The position numbers were made by a program, and so were the translations under genes. Below the pieces are notes generated by a model that made no database searches, was not told where the DNA came from, and worked only from the letters and a program-made list of their open reading frames with translations. DNA of 53,774 bases, taken from NCBI GenBank assembly GCA_945827785.1, contig CALZOR010000003.1, positions 1 to 53,774 of the forward strand, in the 5' to 3' direction. Origin of the DNA: an uncultured Bacteroidales bacterium (GTDB lineage Bacteria > Bacteroidota > Bacteroidia > Bacteroidales > UBA932). Below are positions 1 to 7,921 of the stretch, in pieces. Each line of letters begins with the position of its first letter. Position 1 is the first letter of the stretch.

Positions 1-11
1 TATAATCTTTC

Positions 12-42
12 TTGCAAGTTTCATAATAATTCGATACTTTTG
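12..42 (+). promoter_or_regulatory. Candidate promoter of pyrH-frr
   Basis: TACTTTTG at 35-42 matches the Bacteroidetes -7 consensus TAnnTTTG, and TTG at 12-14 lies 20 nt upstream, where the -33 element is expected. Transcription would start near 48-50, about 58 nt before the pyrH start. Seen: both boxes and their spacing. Inferred: activity. Confidence 0.55.
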
Positions 43-106
43 TTTGCTCGAATTGTGCAGAGATTATGCTCTCTTCGGCTTTTATCCAACACTAAACTGA
101 AATTTT

Positions 107-817
107 ATGGGAAAATACAAACGTGTCCTGCTGAAACTCAGCGGCGAAAGCCTTGGAGGCCCCGCTGGCAAGGGCATTGACGAGAACTGGCTTGCTGCCT
201 ATGCGGAAGAGGTTGCCGAGGCGGTACGCAACGGCCTTCAGGTTGCAATCGTAATCGGAGGCGGCAATATTTTCAGAGGCCTTCAGGGCGTCGGAAAAGG
301 CTTTGACAGGGTCAACGGGGACAAAATGGGAATGCTTGCGACCGTCATCAACTCCCTCGGCCTTGCAATGGCAATCCGCAGCGCAGGAGTTGAAGCAGAG
401 GTCTTCACTGCAACCCCGATGATGCCTGTGGCCAGATATTACATGAGGGATGATGCCGTGGCCGTTATGGAGAAGGGCGGAGTTGCCCTGATTGCAGGCG
501 GAACCGGCAATCCGTATTTCACTACCGATTCGGGAGCGGCCCTTCGTGCTCTGGAAATAGGAGCAGACGCTCTTCTTAAAGGTACCCGTGTGGACGGAGT
601 ATATACGGCAGACCCTGAAAAGGACCCTTCTGCGACCAGATATGATGAACTTTCATTTGACAAGGCCATCGAAGACAGGCTCAAGGTCATGGACCAGACG
701 GCCTTTGCGCTTTGCCGCGAAGGAAACATGCCTATCATCGTCTTCGACATGAATCAGAAGGGCAATCTTACAAAACTGGTACGGGGTGAAAAAGTCGGAA
801 CCCTCGTTCATGTGTAG
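107..817 (+). CDS. pyrH: UMP kinase
   Basis: Cytoplasmic hexameric UMP kinase that makes UDP from UMP and ATP in pyrimidine synthesis. The 236-residue length is normal for the family. The amino-acid-kinase signatures are visible: KLSGESLGG near residues 10-18 (phosphate-binding Lys and Gly), VIGGGNIFRG near 49-58, and GGTGNPYFTTDSGAA near 131-145, typical of bacterial PyrH. The ATG at 107 gives the usual short N-terminus and follows a good promoter. It lies 45 nt before frr, the same pyrH-frr pairing seen in many bacteria. Identification is secure. Confidence 0.97.
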   Translation: MGKYKRVLLKLSGESLGGPAGKGIDENWLAAYAEEVAEAVRNGLQVAIVIGGGNIFRGLQGVGKGFDRVNGDKMGMLATVINSLGLAMAIRSAGVEAEVFTATPMMPVARYYMRDDAVAVMEKGGVALIAGGTGNPYFTTDSGAALRALEIGADALLKGTRVDGVYTADPEKDPSATRYDELSFDKAIEDRLKVMDQTAFALCREGNMPIIVFDMNQKGNLTKLVRGEKVGTLVHV

Positions 818-862
818 GTTTCGGACCAGACAATTCAAGAATATAAACTAAAATCCATTGAT

Positions 863-1426
863 ATGATTACAAGAGCAAAAGAAATCCTCGCAGGTGCAAA
901 GGAAAAAATGTCCGATGCAGTCGAATTCCTTGAGGAAGACCTCAAGACATACCGTGCCGGAAAAGCCAATCCTCTGATTCTTAACGGTGTACATGTTGAT
1001 TATTATGGTACTCCAACCCCGGTTTCGCAGGTGGCTTCAGTCACAACTCCTGATGCCAAGACCATCATGATTCAGCCATGGGAGAAGAAGATGATCCCAC
1101 TCATCGAGAAAGCCATCATGGACGCCAATATCGGCCTTACTCCTCAGAACAACGGCGAGAGCATCCGCTGCAACATTCCGCCTCTTACCGAGGAGCGTCG
1201 TAAAGAGCTCATCAAGAAAGCCAAGGCTGCCGGCGAGAACGCAAAAGTTGTCGTCAGAAATGCCCGCAGGGATGCCATCGAGCTTTTGAAGAAGGCTCAG
1301 AAGGAAGGCATGCCTGAGGATATGCAGAAAGATTACGAGCAGAATGTCCAGAAAGAGACTGATTCATTCACCAAGAAGATTGATGAACTTGTTTCTGCAA
1401 AAGAAAAAGACATCATGACTGTATAA
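863..1426 (+). CDS. frr: Ribosome recycling factor
   Basis: With EF-G it splits post-termination ribosomes. The protein has 187 residues (family about 185). The typical features are present: an N-terminal helix ending in DLKTYRAGKANP (the conserved R-A-G-K/R-A-x-P), VTTPDAKTIMIQPWEKKMI in domain II, and a C-terminal helix with PPLTEERRKELIKKAK and VRNARRDA. It follows pyrH by 45 nt and probably shares its promoter. The next transcription unit starts right after its stop, with a -7 element only 16 nt downstream. Identification is secure. Confidence 0.97.
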   Translation: MITRAKEILAGAKEKMSDAVEFLEEDLKTYRAGKANPLILNGVHVDYYGTPTPVSQVASVTTPDAKTIMIQPWEKKMIPLIEKAIMDANIGLTPQNNGESIRCNIPPLTEERRKELIKKAKAAGENAKVVVRNARRDAIELLKKAQKEGMPEDMQKDYEQNVQKETDSFTKKIDELVSAKEKDIMTV

Positions 1427-1441
1427 TTTCAGAAAAAACGT

Positions 1442-1449
1442 TATATTTG
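1442..1449 (+). promoter_or_regulatory. Candidate -7 element of the aromatic operon leader
   Basis: TATATTTG is a perfect TAnnTTTG box. No convincing -33 TTG lies about 20 nt upstream. Transcription would start near 1455, so that the RNA begins almost exactly at a small hairpin (CCCGC 1459-1463 / GCGGG 1469-1473, extended by T1458-A1474) that sits just before the leader ORF. Confidence 0.45.
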
Positions 1450-1478
1450 TATCCGTTTCCCGCCAAATGCGGGAGAAA

Positions 1479-1547
1479 ATGAAGAATATGGGAACTTATC
1501 GATTTAGCGTCAGCGGATTCTATTACTTCTATTATCAGCAAAGATGA
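1479..1547 (+). CDS. Phe/Tyr-rich leader peptide of the pheA operon attenuator
   Basis: A 22-codon ORF (or 19 codons from the ATG at 1488, which has an A-rich upstream and is not next to the hairpin). It ends in GFYYFYYQQR, and 8 of its last 19 residues are Phe or Tyr. The downstream genes make exactly these two amino acids. The Phe/Tyr codons fill 1518-1535, and the stop is at 1545-1547, four bases before the antiterminator arm at 1551. This is the geometry of ribosome-mediated attenuation: stalling at the FYYFYY codons leaves 1551-1557 free, while a ribosome at the stop covers it. The ORF is too short for normal gene finders. Seen: ORF, codons, spacing. Inferred: regulatory role. Confidence 0.8.
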   Translation: MKNMGTYRFSVSGFYYFYYQQR

Positions 1548-1550
1548 TGG

Positions 1551-1619
1551 ACCGGACGTTGTGTATCGAACAATATAACATACCATATTGGGCTGTCCGG
1601 TTTCAGGACGGCCCTTTTT
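1551..1619 (+). terminator. Attenuator: antiterminator and intrinsic terminator before pheA
   Basis: The terminator is a 9-bp stem GGGCTGTCC (1590-1598) / GGACGGCCC (1606-1614), one G-U wobble and a 7-nt loop, followed directly by TTTTT. The competing antiterminator pairs ACCGGAC (1551-1557) with GTCCGGT (1595-1601) perfectly; G-U wobbles extend it on both sides. It destroys the 5' arm of the terminator. A weaker 1:2 hairpin can form between CGTC-CGG in the leader ORF (1508-1516) and 1552-1558. All three alternative pairings of a trp/phe-type attenuator are therefore present in order. Confidence 0.8.
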
Positions 1620-1659
1620 GATTTCCCCGAGAACTTTGACAAAAGATACGATAGACCAA

Positions 1660-2490
1660 ATGAAAAACATTGCGATTCAAGGAGTTAAAGGTTGTTTCCA
1701 TGAACAGGCTGCCCGTCAGTTCTACCACGGCGTAGGGATTGATGAACCGGGCATTGTCGAGTGTGATACCTTCGACGGACTGTACAGGAGCGTGGATGAA
1801 GGCAGGGCGGATGCAGCCGTCATGGCCATTGAAAATACGGTTTCCGGCGGTCTCCTTCCTAATTTTGAACTCCTGCGCAAATATGACAGGAAAATCAAGG
1901 GAGAGATCTTCCTTCGCATCCAGCAGAACCTGATGGCGCTTCCAGGACAGAAAATCGAGGATATCCGTGAGGTCAGGACGCACTACATGGCCATAAACCA
2001 GACACGTGAATTCTTCAAGGATTATCCTTGGATCCGTCTGGTCGAGAGCGAGGACACCGCCAAGAGTGCAGCTCAGATTGCCGAGGAGGGCCTGATGGGC
2101 ATCGGAGCCGTCGCTTCCACCCTTGCAGCAGAGCTATACGGCCTTGAAATGCTTGCCGAAAGCATCGAAACCTACAAGCAGAATTTTACCCGTTTCCTGA
2201 TTCTGGACGACGGCATGACGGTCGATAAGGACAAGGTTGACAAGGTTTCCATGTGCTTCACCCTCCCTCACACGGCTGGTTCCCTGGCCCATGTCCTGAC
2301 CATCCTCTCTTTCTATGGGATGAACCTGACAAGGATCCAGTCCCTTCCCATTCCGGGACGGGAGTGGCAGTATTTCTTCTATGTAGATATAAAATTCAAT
2401 GATTATCAACGATATACCCAGGCAATTGCTGCTGTGAGACCTCTGATGGAGGACCTTGACATCCTGGGAGAATATGTTGCTGCCATTTAA
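1660..2490 (+). CDS. pheA: Prephenate dehydratase
   Basis: Turns prephenate into phenylpyruvate, the committed step to phenylalanine. From the ATG at 1660 the protein has 276 residues and begins MKNIAIQGVKGCFHEQAA, the usual family start; a longer frame to 1588 is rejected because it runs through the attenuator terminator. The catalytic domain carries AIENTVSGG and the essential TRF motif (QNFTRFLIL). The C-terminal ACT domain is recognisable from TLPHTAGSLAHVL and TRIQSLPIPGREWQYFFYVD, the allosteric Phe site. There is no chorismate mutase part; that lies on the fourth gene of the operon. Expression is probably set by the leader attenuator. Confidence 0.95.
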   Translation: MKNIAIQGVKGCFHEQAARQFYHGVGIDEPGIVECDTFDGLYRSVDEGRADAAVMAIENTVSGGLLPNFELLRKYDRKIKGEIFLRIQQNLMALPGQKIEDIREVRTHYMAINQTREFFKDYPWIRLVESEDTAKSAAQIAEEGLMGIGAVASTLAAELYGLEMLAESIETYKQNFTRFLILDDGMTVDKDKVDKVSMCFTLPHTAGSLAHVLTILSFYGMNLTRIQSLPIPGREWQYFFYVDIKFNDYQRYTQAIAAVRPLMEDLDILGEYVAAI

Positions 2491-2512
2491 TAAAAAGATC
2501 ATATCAATAATA

Positions 2513-2542
2513 TTGTCATATCGAGCGAAGTCGAGATATCTG
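2513..2542. repeat. REP-like palindromic element between pheA and the aminotransferase gene
   Basis: The 30 bases contain ATATCGA-GCGAAG-TCGAGATAT, an imperfect hairpin (two-base bulge) in the form GTCATnTCGAGCGAAG..GAGAnATCT. From memory this resembles interspersed palindromes common in Bacteroidota genomes. I found only this copy in the window. It lies in a 65-nt intercistronic gap. Confidence 0.4.
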
Positions 2543-2555
2543 AAAAACAAAACAA

Positions 2556-3794
2556 ATGATAATACAACCGGCAAAAAGAACGGAAAGTGTACAGGAGTAT
2601 TACTTTTCGCGGAAACTTAAGGAAATAGCTTCGATGAATGCCCAAAGAAACGCCTCAGGGCAGGAGGGAGTGATCAATCTTGGCATCGGCTCTCCGGACG
2701 GGATGCCACCTGCGGAGGCCATTGAAGCATTGTGTGAGTCTGCGCATGAATCAGGCAGCCATGCTTACCAGAGTTATGTGGGCATCCCGCAGCTCAGGCA
2801 GGCATTTGCAAAGTGGTACAGGAAATGGTATGGAGTAGGTCTGGACCCGGACAAGGAGATTCAGCCTCTCGTCGGCTCAAAGGAGGGCATACTTCTGATT
2901 TCTCTGGCATTCCTGAACAAGGGGGACAAGGTACTTGTGCCGGATCCGGGTTACCCGACATATTCATCTGCATCCAAACTGGTTGAGGCTGAAATACTTA
3001 CATATGACCTTTGGGAAGATAACGGCTGGCAGCCGGATTTTGATGCTTTGGAGAAAATGGACCTTGAGGGTGTGAAAATCATGTGGACGAACTATCCGAA
3101 CATGCCTACCGGAGCTCCTGCAACGGTGGACCTGTACTCAAAGCTTGTGGATTTCGGACGCAGACACGGCATCATGATATGTAATGACAACCCTTACAGT
3201 TTCATCCTGAACGACAATCCGATTTCCATCCTTGCCCGGGAAGGGGCGATGGATTGCTGCGTGGAGCTCAATTCGCTCAGCAAGGCGCACAATATGGCCG
3301 GCTGGCGAATAGGTATGGTGGCAGCTGCACCGGATGTCATTTCGCAGATTCTGAAGGTGAAGAGCCAGATGGATTCCGGCATGTTCAAGCCTTTGCAGAT
3401 GGCTGCCGTACAGGCGCTTGACCGTGGGGCGGAGTGGTTTGAACAGCTAAATGCCGAGTACAGGGTACGCAGGCAGCTTGCTGGGGAGATTTTCGATCTG
3501 CTGGGTGCGCGTTACGACCATTCGAGCTCGGGGATGTTTCTTTGGGGAAAGATTTCCCGGCTCCCTTCGGACATCCGAAATATGGATTGTCATTTTGAGC
3601 AGAGCCCGCATGGCGAAGCCGGGAAATCTGCCGGAGAACTTCTCTCCGACCGCATCCTCTACGGATGCGGGGTGTTCATAACCCCGGGCTTCATTTTCGG
3701 AAAAAACGGCGAGGACTACATCCGCATATCCCTCTGTGCCAAACCGGAGGTCCTCAGGAAGGCATATAACCGGATCAAATCATTGTTGGCATGA
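2556..3794 (+). CDS. PLP-dependent aminotransferase, probably aromatic
   Basis: A class I/II fold-type I aminotransferase of 412 residues. The PLP lysine is K243 in NSLSKAHNMAGWRIGM, and the phosphate-binding Arg follows in GWRIG. GIGSPDGMPP and DPGYPTYSS are typical of the LL-diaminopimelate/aspartate/aromatic group. Its place between prephenate dehydratase and prephenate dehydrogenase suggests that it aminates phenylpyruvate and 4-hydroxyphenylpyruvate (or prephenate), closing the Phe and Tyr routes. Its stop overlaps the tyrA start by four bases (ATGA), so translation is probably coupled. The residues alone do not fix substrate specificity. Confidence 0.85.
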   Translation: MIIQPAKRTESVQEYYFSRKLKEIASMNAQRNASGQEGVINLGIGSPDGMPPAEAIEALCESAHESGSHAYQSYVGIPQLRQAFAKWYRKWYGVGLDPDKEIQPLVGSKEGILLISLAFLNKGDKVLVPDPGYPTYSSASKLVEAEILTYDLWEDNGWQPDFDALEKMDLEGVKIMWTNYPNMPTGAPATVDLYSKLVDFGRRHGIMICNDNPYSFILNDNPISILAREGAMDCCVELNSLSKAHNMAGWRIGMVAAAPDVISQILKVKSQMDSGMFKPLQMAAVQALDRGAEWFEQLNAEYRVRRQLAGEIFDLLGARYDHSSSGMFLWGKISRLPSDIRNMDCHFEQSPHGEAGKSAGELLSDRILYGCGVFITPGFIFGKNGEDYIRISLCAKPEVLRKAYNRIKSLLA

Positions 3795-4663
3795 GCAAAG
3801 TTGGAACAATAGGAGTCGTCGGTCTCGGCCTGATTGGCGGATCGATGGCAATAGACCTCAAGCGGAGAGGGTTTGCAGGAACCGTGCTTGGTGTGGAGGC
3901 TGATTCGGTCAATGCGGCCGCGGCAGAAAAAATAGGCCTTGCAGACAGCGTGGTGCCTCTTGACGAGTGCATTGAAAGAAGTGAAATCATCATTGTCGCA
4001 ATTCCTGTAGGAGGCGCGGTGAAACTCATCCCTCAGATTCTCGACAAGTTTCAGGCTTTGGGACAAAAAGCAAAGGACAAGATTGTGATTGACGTGTGCT
4101 CCACCAAGGAAAACCTTGCGCGAAGCGTCCACTATCATCCGATGCGTGCCCGCTATGTGGCGACCCACCCGATGGCCGGTACGGAATACAGCGGTCCATG
4201 GGCTGCGATGCCCGGCCTGTACGACGGTCATGCATGCATCATCTGTGACAGCCAGGAATCCGACCCGAAGGCGGTCAGGACGATAGAGCAACTATATGAT
4301 GCCCTCAATATGAGGACAATATACATGAATTCATCCAACCATGATGTCCACACGGCATATATATCCCACATTTCCCATGTGACATCCTTCGCTCTGGCGC
4401 TTACCGTTCTTGACAAGGAAAAGGACGAAAAGCATATTTTCGACCTTGCTTCTGGAGGTTTCTCATCGACCGTGCGACTTGCAAAGAGCAGCCCGGACAT
4501 GTGGACGCCTATTCTTACCCAGAACAGGGACAACATACTCCGCGTCATGGATACCTACATCGAGAAAATGAATGCTTTCAGGGATGCGGTCGCTGACTCG
4601 GACGAGGACCGGATGAGAGAATTGATAACAGAAGCTAATAAAATCAAAAGAATAATCAGATAA
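3791..4663 (+). CDS. tyrA: Prephenate dehydrogenase
   Basis: NAD(P)-dependent oxidative decarboxylation of prephenate to 4-hydroxyphenylpyruvate, the tyrosine branch. The 290 residues start with a Rossmann motif, VGLGLIGGSMAIDLKRRG. IDVCSTKENL, HPMAGTEYSG and SHISHVTSFALAL are conserved in the C-terminal helical dimer domain; the His residues bind substrate. No ACT domain is fused, so feedback control may rest on transcriptional attenuation or on partner enzymes. It begins inside the aminotransferase stop codon and lies 9 nt before the DAHP synthase gene. Confidence 0.94.
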   Translation: MSKVGTIGVVGLGLIGGSMAIDLKRRGFAGTVLGVEADSVNAAAAEKIGLADSVVPLDECIERSEIIIVAIPVGGAVKLIPQILDKFQALGQKAKDKIVIDVCSTKENLARSVHYHPMRARYVATHPMAGTEYSGPWAAMPGLYDGHACIICDSQESDPKAVRTIEQLYDALNMRTIYMNSSNHDVHTAYISHISHVTSFALALTVLDKEKDEKHIFDLASGGFSSTVRLAKSSPDMWTPILTQNRDNILRVMDTYIEKMNAFRDAVADSDEDRMRELITEANKIKRIIR

Positions 4664-4672
4664 CTTACCATT

Positions 4673-5782
4673 ATGGCAAACAAGAATTTGGAACTTGTGC
4701 CTCTGTATGAGTGGGGCATGTTCACAGAACCGAGGCCAAGCGTAATCGCAGGCCCTTGCAGTGCAGAGACAGAAGAACAGGTGATGACAACTGCAGCAGG
4801 ACTTAAAGATTTGGGCATCAATGTGTTTCGTGCCGGAATCTGGAAACCTCGCACTCATCCGGGATGCTTTGAGGGAATCGGAGTGCCAGGCTTGAAATGG
4901 ATGCAGAGGGCAAAGAAGGAATATGGCTTGAAGATAGCCACCGAGGTTGCCAGCGAGAAGCATGTCTTCGAGTGCCTCAAACATGGAGTCGATCTGGTAT
5001 GGATTGGTGCAAGGACCACAGCCAACCCTTTCCTCGTGCAGGAAATTGCTGATGCTCTGAAAGATACGGACATACCTGTGCTCGTGAAAAATCCGGTGAA
5101 CCCGGACCTTGATCTCTGGATTGGTGCTCTCGAGCGTTTCAACCGGGCCGGAATCAAGAAACTTGGAGTCATCCACCGCGGTTTCTCGACTTCAGAGAAG
5201 ATCAAATACCGCAACAACGCCGAGTGGCAGATTGCAATCGAGCTTCGCAGCCGCTACCCTGAGCTTCCGTTCTTCGTCGATCCGAGCCATATGGCAGGAA
5301 GCCGCGAATATATTCGTGAAATCTCCCAGCGCTCGCTCGACCTTGGTTTCGAGGGGCTTATGATCGAATCGCACTGCGATCCTTCGTGTGCACTGAGCGA
5401 TGCAAAGCAGCAGCTCACCCCTGAGCAGCTCCGCGACCTGCTCTACAATCAGATAACTGTAAGGGATGCCGACTCAGACTCTCAGGAGTGGAAGGAGAAC
5501 ATCGATCAGCTCCGTGCAAAGATTGATATCATCGACGAGAACCTGATTTACACTCTTGCTTCCAGGATGAAGATCAGCCGCCAGATCGGAGAATACAAGA
5601 GGGACAACAACATTGCCATCCTCCAGGCCAACCGCTGGGATGCCGTTCTGGAGCAGGTCGTTGCAAAAGGCCGTGAATCCGGACTCCCGGAGAAGTTCCT
5701 TACCACAGTGTTCAACGCCATCCACGAGGCATCGGTTGAGGCGCAGAACGAGGTTATTTCCGGAGCCCGTTTAGAAGACTGA
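4673..5782 (+). CDS. Bifunctional DAHP synthase / chorismate mutase
   Basis: The first enzyme of the shikimate pathway fused to the first of the Phe/Tyr branch. Residues about 1-260 are a type I-beta (KDO8P-synthase-like) DAHP synthase: VIAGPCSAETEEQ, WKPRTHPGCFEGIG, the GVDLVWIGARTTANPF strand and DPSHMAGSREYI with metal-binding residues. Residues about 275-369 are an AroQ-type chorismate mutase: LRAKIDIIDENLIYTLASRM, ISRQIGEYK and the C-terminal helix. The fusion is common in Bacteroidota, where the mutase part often also regulates the synthase. It is the last gene of the operon and converges on lpxK with a 29-bp CDS overlap. Confidence 0.94.
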   Translation: MANKNLELVPLYEWGMFTEPRPSVIAGPCSAETEEQVMTTAAGLKDLGINVFRAGIWKPRTHPGCFEGIGVPGLKWMQRAKKEYGLKIATEVASEKHVFECLKHGVDLVWIGARTTANPFLVQEIADALKDTDIPVLVKNPVNPDLDLWIGALERFNRAGIKKLGVIHRGFSTSEKIKYRNNAEWQIAIELRSRYPELPFFVDPSHMAGSREYIREISQRSLDLGFEGLMIESHCDPSCALSDAKQQLTPEQLRDLLYNQITVRDADSDSQEWKENIDQLRAKIDIIDENLIYTLASRMKISRQIGEYKRDNNIAILQANRWDAVLEQVVAKGRESGLPEKFLTTVFNAIHEASVEAQNEVISGARLED

Positions 5783-6884
5783 TAAAAATGCTTCTGTCCC
5801 CGTCAGAGATGAACTTTGCTTTGATGGGGACATAGAACATCCTGACTTTCAATTCATTTGAAATAAATTTGCAATCGCGCAGCCTCTGGCTGTCCTTTTC
5901 TGTAGTCATCAGAACGGACGTAGGCCATTCATGGGATGCGCTTTTTATTTTGGATATGTCTCCGCGTGTGAAGGCGTGATGGTCGGGGAAATTGAAATGG
6001 TGTACAAGCTTGTAGTCGCTGCTGAGATAATTCATCAGCGGAGTGTCGTTTGCTATGCCTGTGAACAGAATCAGCTTCTTGGCATAGAGGTATCTGTTGT
6101 CTCCTTCCGGAAAAACAGGAAGCACGGTGTCATAGACAATTTCCGTGAAAAAGAGAAACTGAACCTTTCCGCAGGATGTGTGGCCCTTGCATGCGATGGG
6201 GTCGTAATCTTCAAGCCCGAGAGCTTCCGCCCAGCTGGACTTCTGCCATCCGTTCAGTTCATGAGGGCATTTGGTGACAATCAGCACATCTGCCGCCCCA
6301 ATTCTTTCTGGCAGGTCGCGGAGCCTTCCAAGCGGCATGAGGTGGTCTGAGAATACGGGCCGGTTCCAGTCCACGAGTACAATCGAGAGCGAAGCCTTGA
6401 GGCTGCGGTGCTGGAAGGCATCATCCAGGATTATCAGGTCCGATGCCGGAAATTCCTTGTGCCTGCATTTGCGTGCCTTCTTGCTTCCTGCCAGCCTTTC
6501 CGGGTGTGCAAGGAAGTCGCAACCTTCTGCACGGGACTTGTCAACAGCCACCGTGACCTGTGGAAACTTCGTTTTTATCTGAAGAGGCTCATCCCCATAG
6601 TCTTTTGCCGAGGCTCCAACCGTAACTTGTTGAAAACCTTTGGTTTTCCTCTTATATCCACGTGAGATAACAGCAATGTTATCACCCTTCCACCCGCTGT
6701 CGTCAAGCAGCTCCCTGAGAATCATTTCAGTGTGCGGAGTCTTGCCTGTACCCCCTACAGTGATGTTCCCGACACATATTGTGGGTACATCGGCAGAGTG
6801 GACTTTCCTAAGTCCAGTATCAAAAATTAAGTGTCTGATTTTCAGCGTAATCCAATATGGGAAAAGTAGTATGGAATCTATCAT
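5754..6884 (-). CDS. lpxK: Tetraacyldisaccharide 4'-kinase
   Basis: Inner-membrane-associated kinase that adds the 4'-phosphate to the lipid A precursor. The 376 residues contain the Walker A sequence VGNITVGGTGKTP (about residues 39-51), ISRGYKRKTKG, and LIILDDAFQHRSLKA, the Walker-B-like DDxFQHR signature specific to LpxK. The hydrophobic N-terminus (ILLFPYWITLKIRHLIF) fits membrane attachment. It starts inside the end of the upstream dus gene (4-bp overlap). Its 3' end overlaps the aromatic operon on the other strand. This shows that the host makes lipid A. Confidence 0.95.
   Translation of the reverse strand: MIDSILLFPYWITLKIRHLIFDTGLRKVHSADVPTICVGNITVGGTGKTPHTEMILRELLDDSGWKGDNIAVISRGYKRKTKGFQQVTVGASAKDYGDEPLQIKTKFPQVTVAVDKSRAEGCDFLAHPERLAGSKKARKCRHKEFPASDLIILDDAFQHRSLKASLSIVLVDWNRPVFSDHLMPLGRLRDLPERIGAADVLIVTKCPHELNGWQKSSWAEALGLEDYDPIACKGHTSCGKVQFLFFTEIVYDTVLPVFPEGDNRYLYAKKLILFTGIANDTPLMNYLSSDYKLVHHFNFPDHHAFTRGDISKIKSASHEWPTSVLMTTEKDSQRLRDCKFISNELKVRMFYVPIKAKFISDGDRSIFISLLNGLRK
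5795..5832. terminator. Hairpin inside the lpxK 3' end, downstream of the aromatic operon
   Basis: An 11-bp stem TGTCCCCGTCA (5795-5805) / TGATGGGGACA (5822-5832), one G-U wobble and a 16-nt loop. It starts 13 nt after the DAHP synthase stop and lies within the lpxK coding end, so it could end both convergent transcripts. There is no T-run on the plus strand. Confidence 0.45.
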
Positions 6885-7921
6885 AAAACATTTATGTTAT
6901 CAAGGTTTTCACTCTCGGCTGACCCTTCTCCCCACCTCTGACGGACATAGTCAAGCGTCTTGTGAATCTCCAGAGGCTCCTTGAGGGTTACAAGTTTGAG
7001 TCTGGTCTCCTTGAAATCCGGAAGTCCCTTGAAATAACAGGACAGATGCCTTCTCATTTCAAGTACTCCGACCACATCTCCTTTAATTTCGATGGATTTG
7101 TCAAGATGCCTGTGGGAGAGTTCAACTCTCTGGTCCACGCTCAGAGGTGGCAGCAGTTCCCCGGTTGAGAGGTAGTGCCTTATTTCCTTGAAAATCCATG
7201 GATGTCCGTAGGTCGCCCTTCCGATCATGATTCCATCGACTCCATAGCGGTCGAATGCTTCCCGTGCCTTCTGTGGGGAATCAATGTCGCCGTTACCGAT
7301 GATGGGGATGTGCATCCTCGGGTTTTCCTTTATCTTTCCTATGAGTGTCCAGTCTGCCTCTCCTTTGTACATCTGGCACCTGGTCCTCCCGTGGACCGTA
7401 AGTGCCTGGATACCTACATCTTGCAGCCTCTCAGCAAGTTCGACGATAATCTTTGAGTCCTCATCCCATCCGAGCCGTGTCTTGACAGTAACCGGAAGTT
7501 TCACGGCATCCACTACCATTCTGGTAATTTCCACCATCTTGTCCGGCTCCCTCATCATTCCTGAGCCGGCGCCCCTGCGGGCTATCTTGCTCACAGGACA
7601 TCCGAAATTTATGTCTATTACGTCCGCGCCGTGTCCCCCCGCAATATCCGATGCCTTTTCAGCCATGACGGCAGCATCGACCATGGCTTCGGGGATGTTT
7701 CCATATATTTGTATGCCTATCGGTGCTTCATAGTCGTATGTGACCAGCTTGGCAAGGGATTTTTTAGCATCGCGGATGAGCCCGTCCGAGGATATGAATT
7801 CAGTGTACATCATATCGGCACCGAACTCCTTGCAGATATATCTGAAAGAAGCATCTGTAACATCCTCCATCGGGGCGAGGAACAAGGGCTTTTCACCCAA
7901 ATCAAGATTGCCGATTTTCAT
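6881..7921 (-). CDS. dusB: tRNA-dihydrouridine synthase
   Basis: An FMN enzyme that reduces uridines in the tRNA D-loop. The start at 7921 (MKIGNLDLGEKPLFLAPMED) gives 346 residues and a DusB-like N-terminus; the frame stays open up to 7984 but that extension is not family-like. Motifs: APMEDVTDASFRYI (FMN site), INFGCPVSKIARRGAGSGMM with the catalytic Cys, VKTRLGWD, VHGRTRCQMYKGEADW, GNGDIDSP and IGRATYGHPWIF. It is probably transcribed with lpxK from a promoter facing pfkA. The exact Dus subclass (B against others) rests on general similarity. Confidence 0.9.
   Translation of the reverse strand: MKIGNLDLGEKPLFLAPMEDVTDASFRYICKEFGADMMYTEFISSDGLIRDAKKSLAKLVTYDYEAPIGIQIYGNIPEAMVDAAVMAEKASDIAGGHGADVIDINFGCPVSKIARRGAGSGMMREPDKMVEITRMVVDAVKLPVTVKTRLGWDEDSKIIVELAERLQDVGIQALTVHGRTRCQMYKGEADWTLIGKIKENPRMHIPIIGNGDIDSPQKAREAFDRYGVDGIMIGRATYGHPWIFKEIRHYLSTGELLPPLSVDQRVELSHRHLDKSIEIKGDVVGVLEMRRHLSCYFKGLPDFKETRLKLVTLKEPLEIHKTLDYVRQRWGEGSAESENLDNINVL

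Noticed and set aside
439..750. Open frame on the minus strand within pyrH
   Set aside because: Shadow frame opposite a clear gene; Ser/Ala/Pro-rich and without domain signs.
1588..1659. Longer N-terminus for prephenate dehydratase starting at 1588
   Set aside because: It runs through the attenuator terminator stem and has no family similarity; the start at 1660 gives the usual N-terminus.
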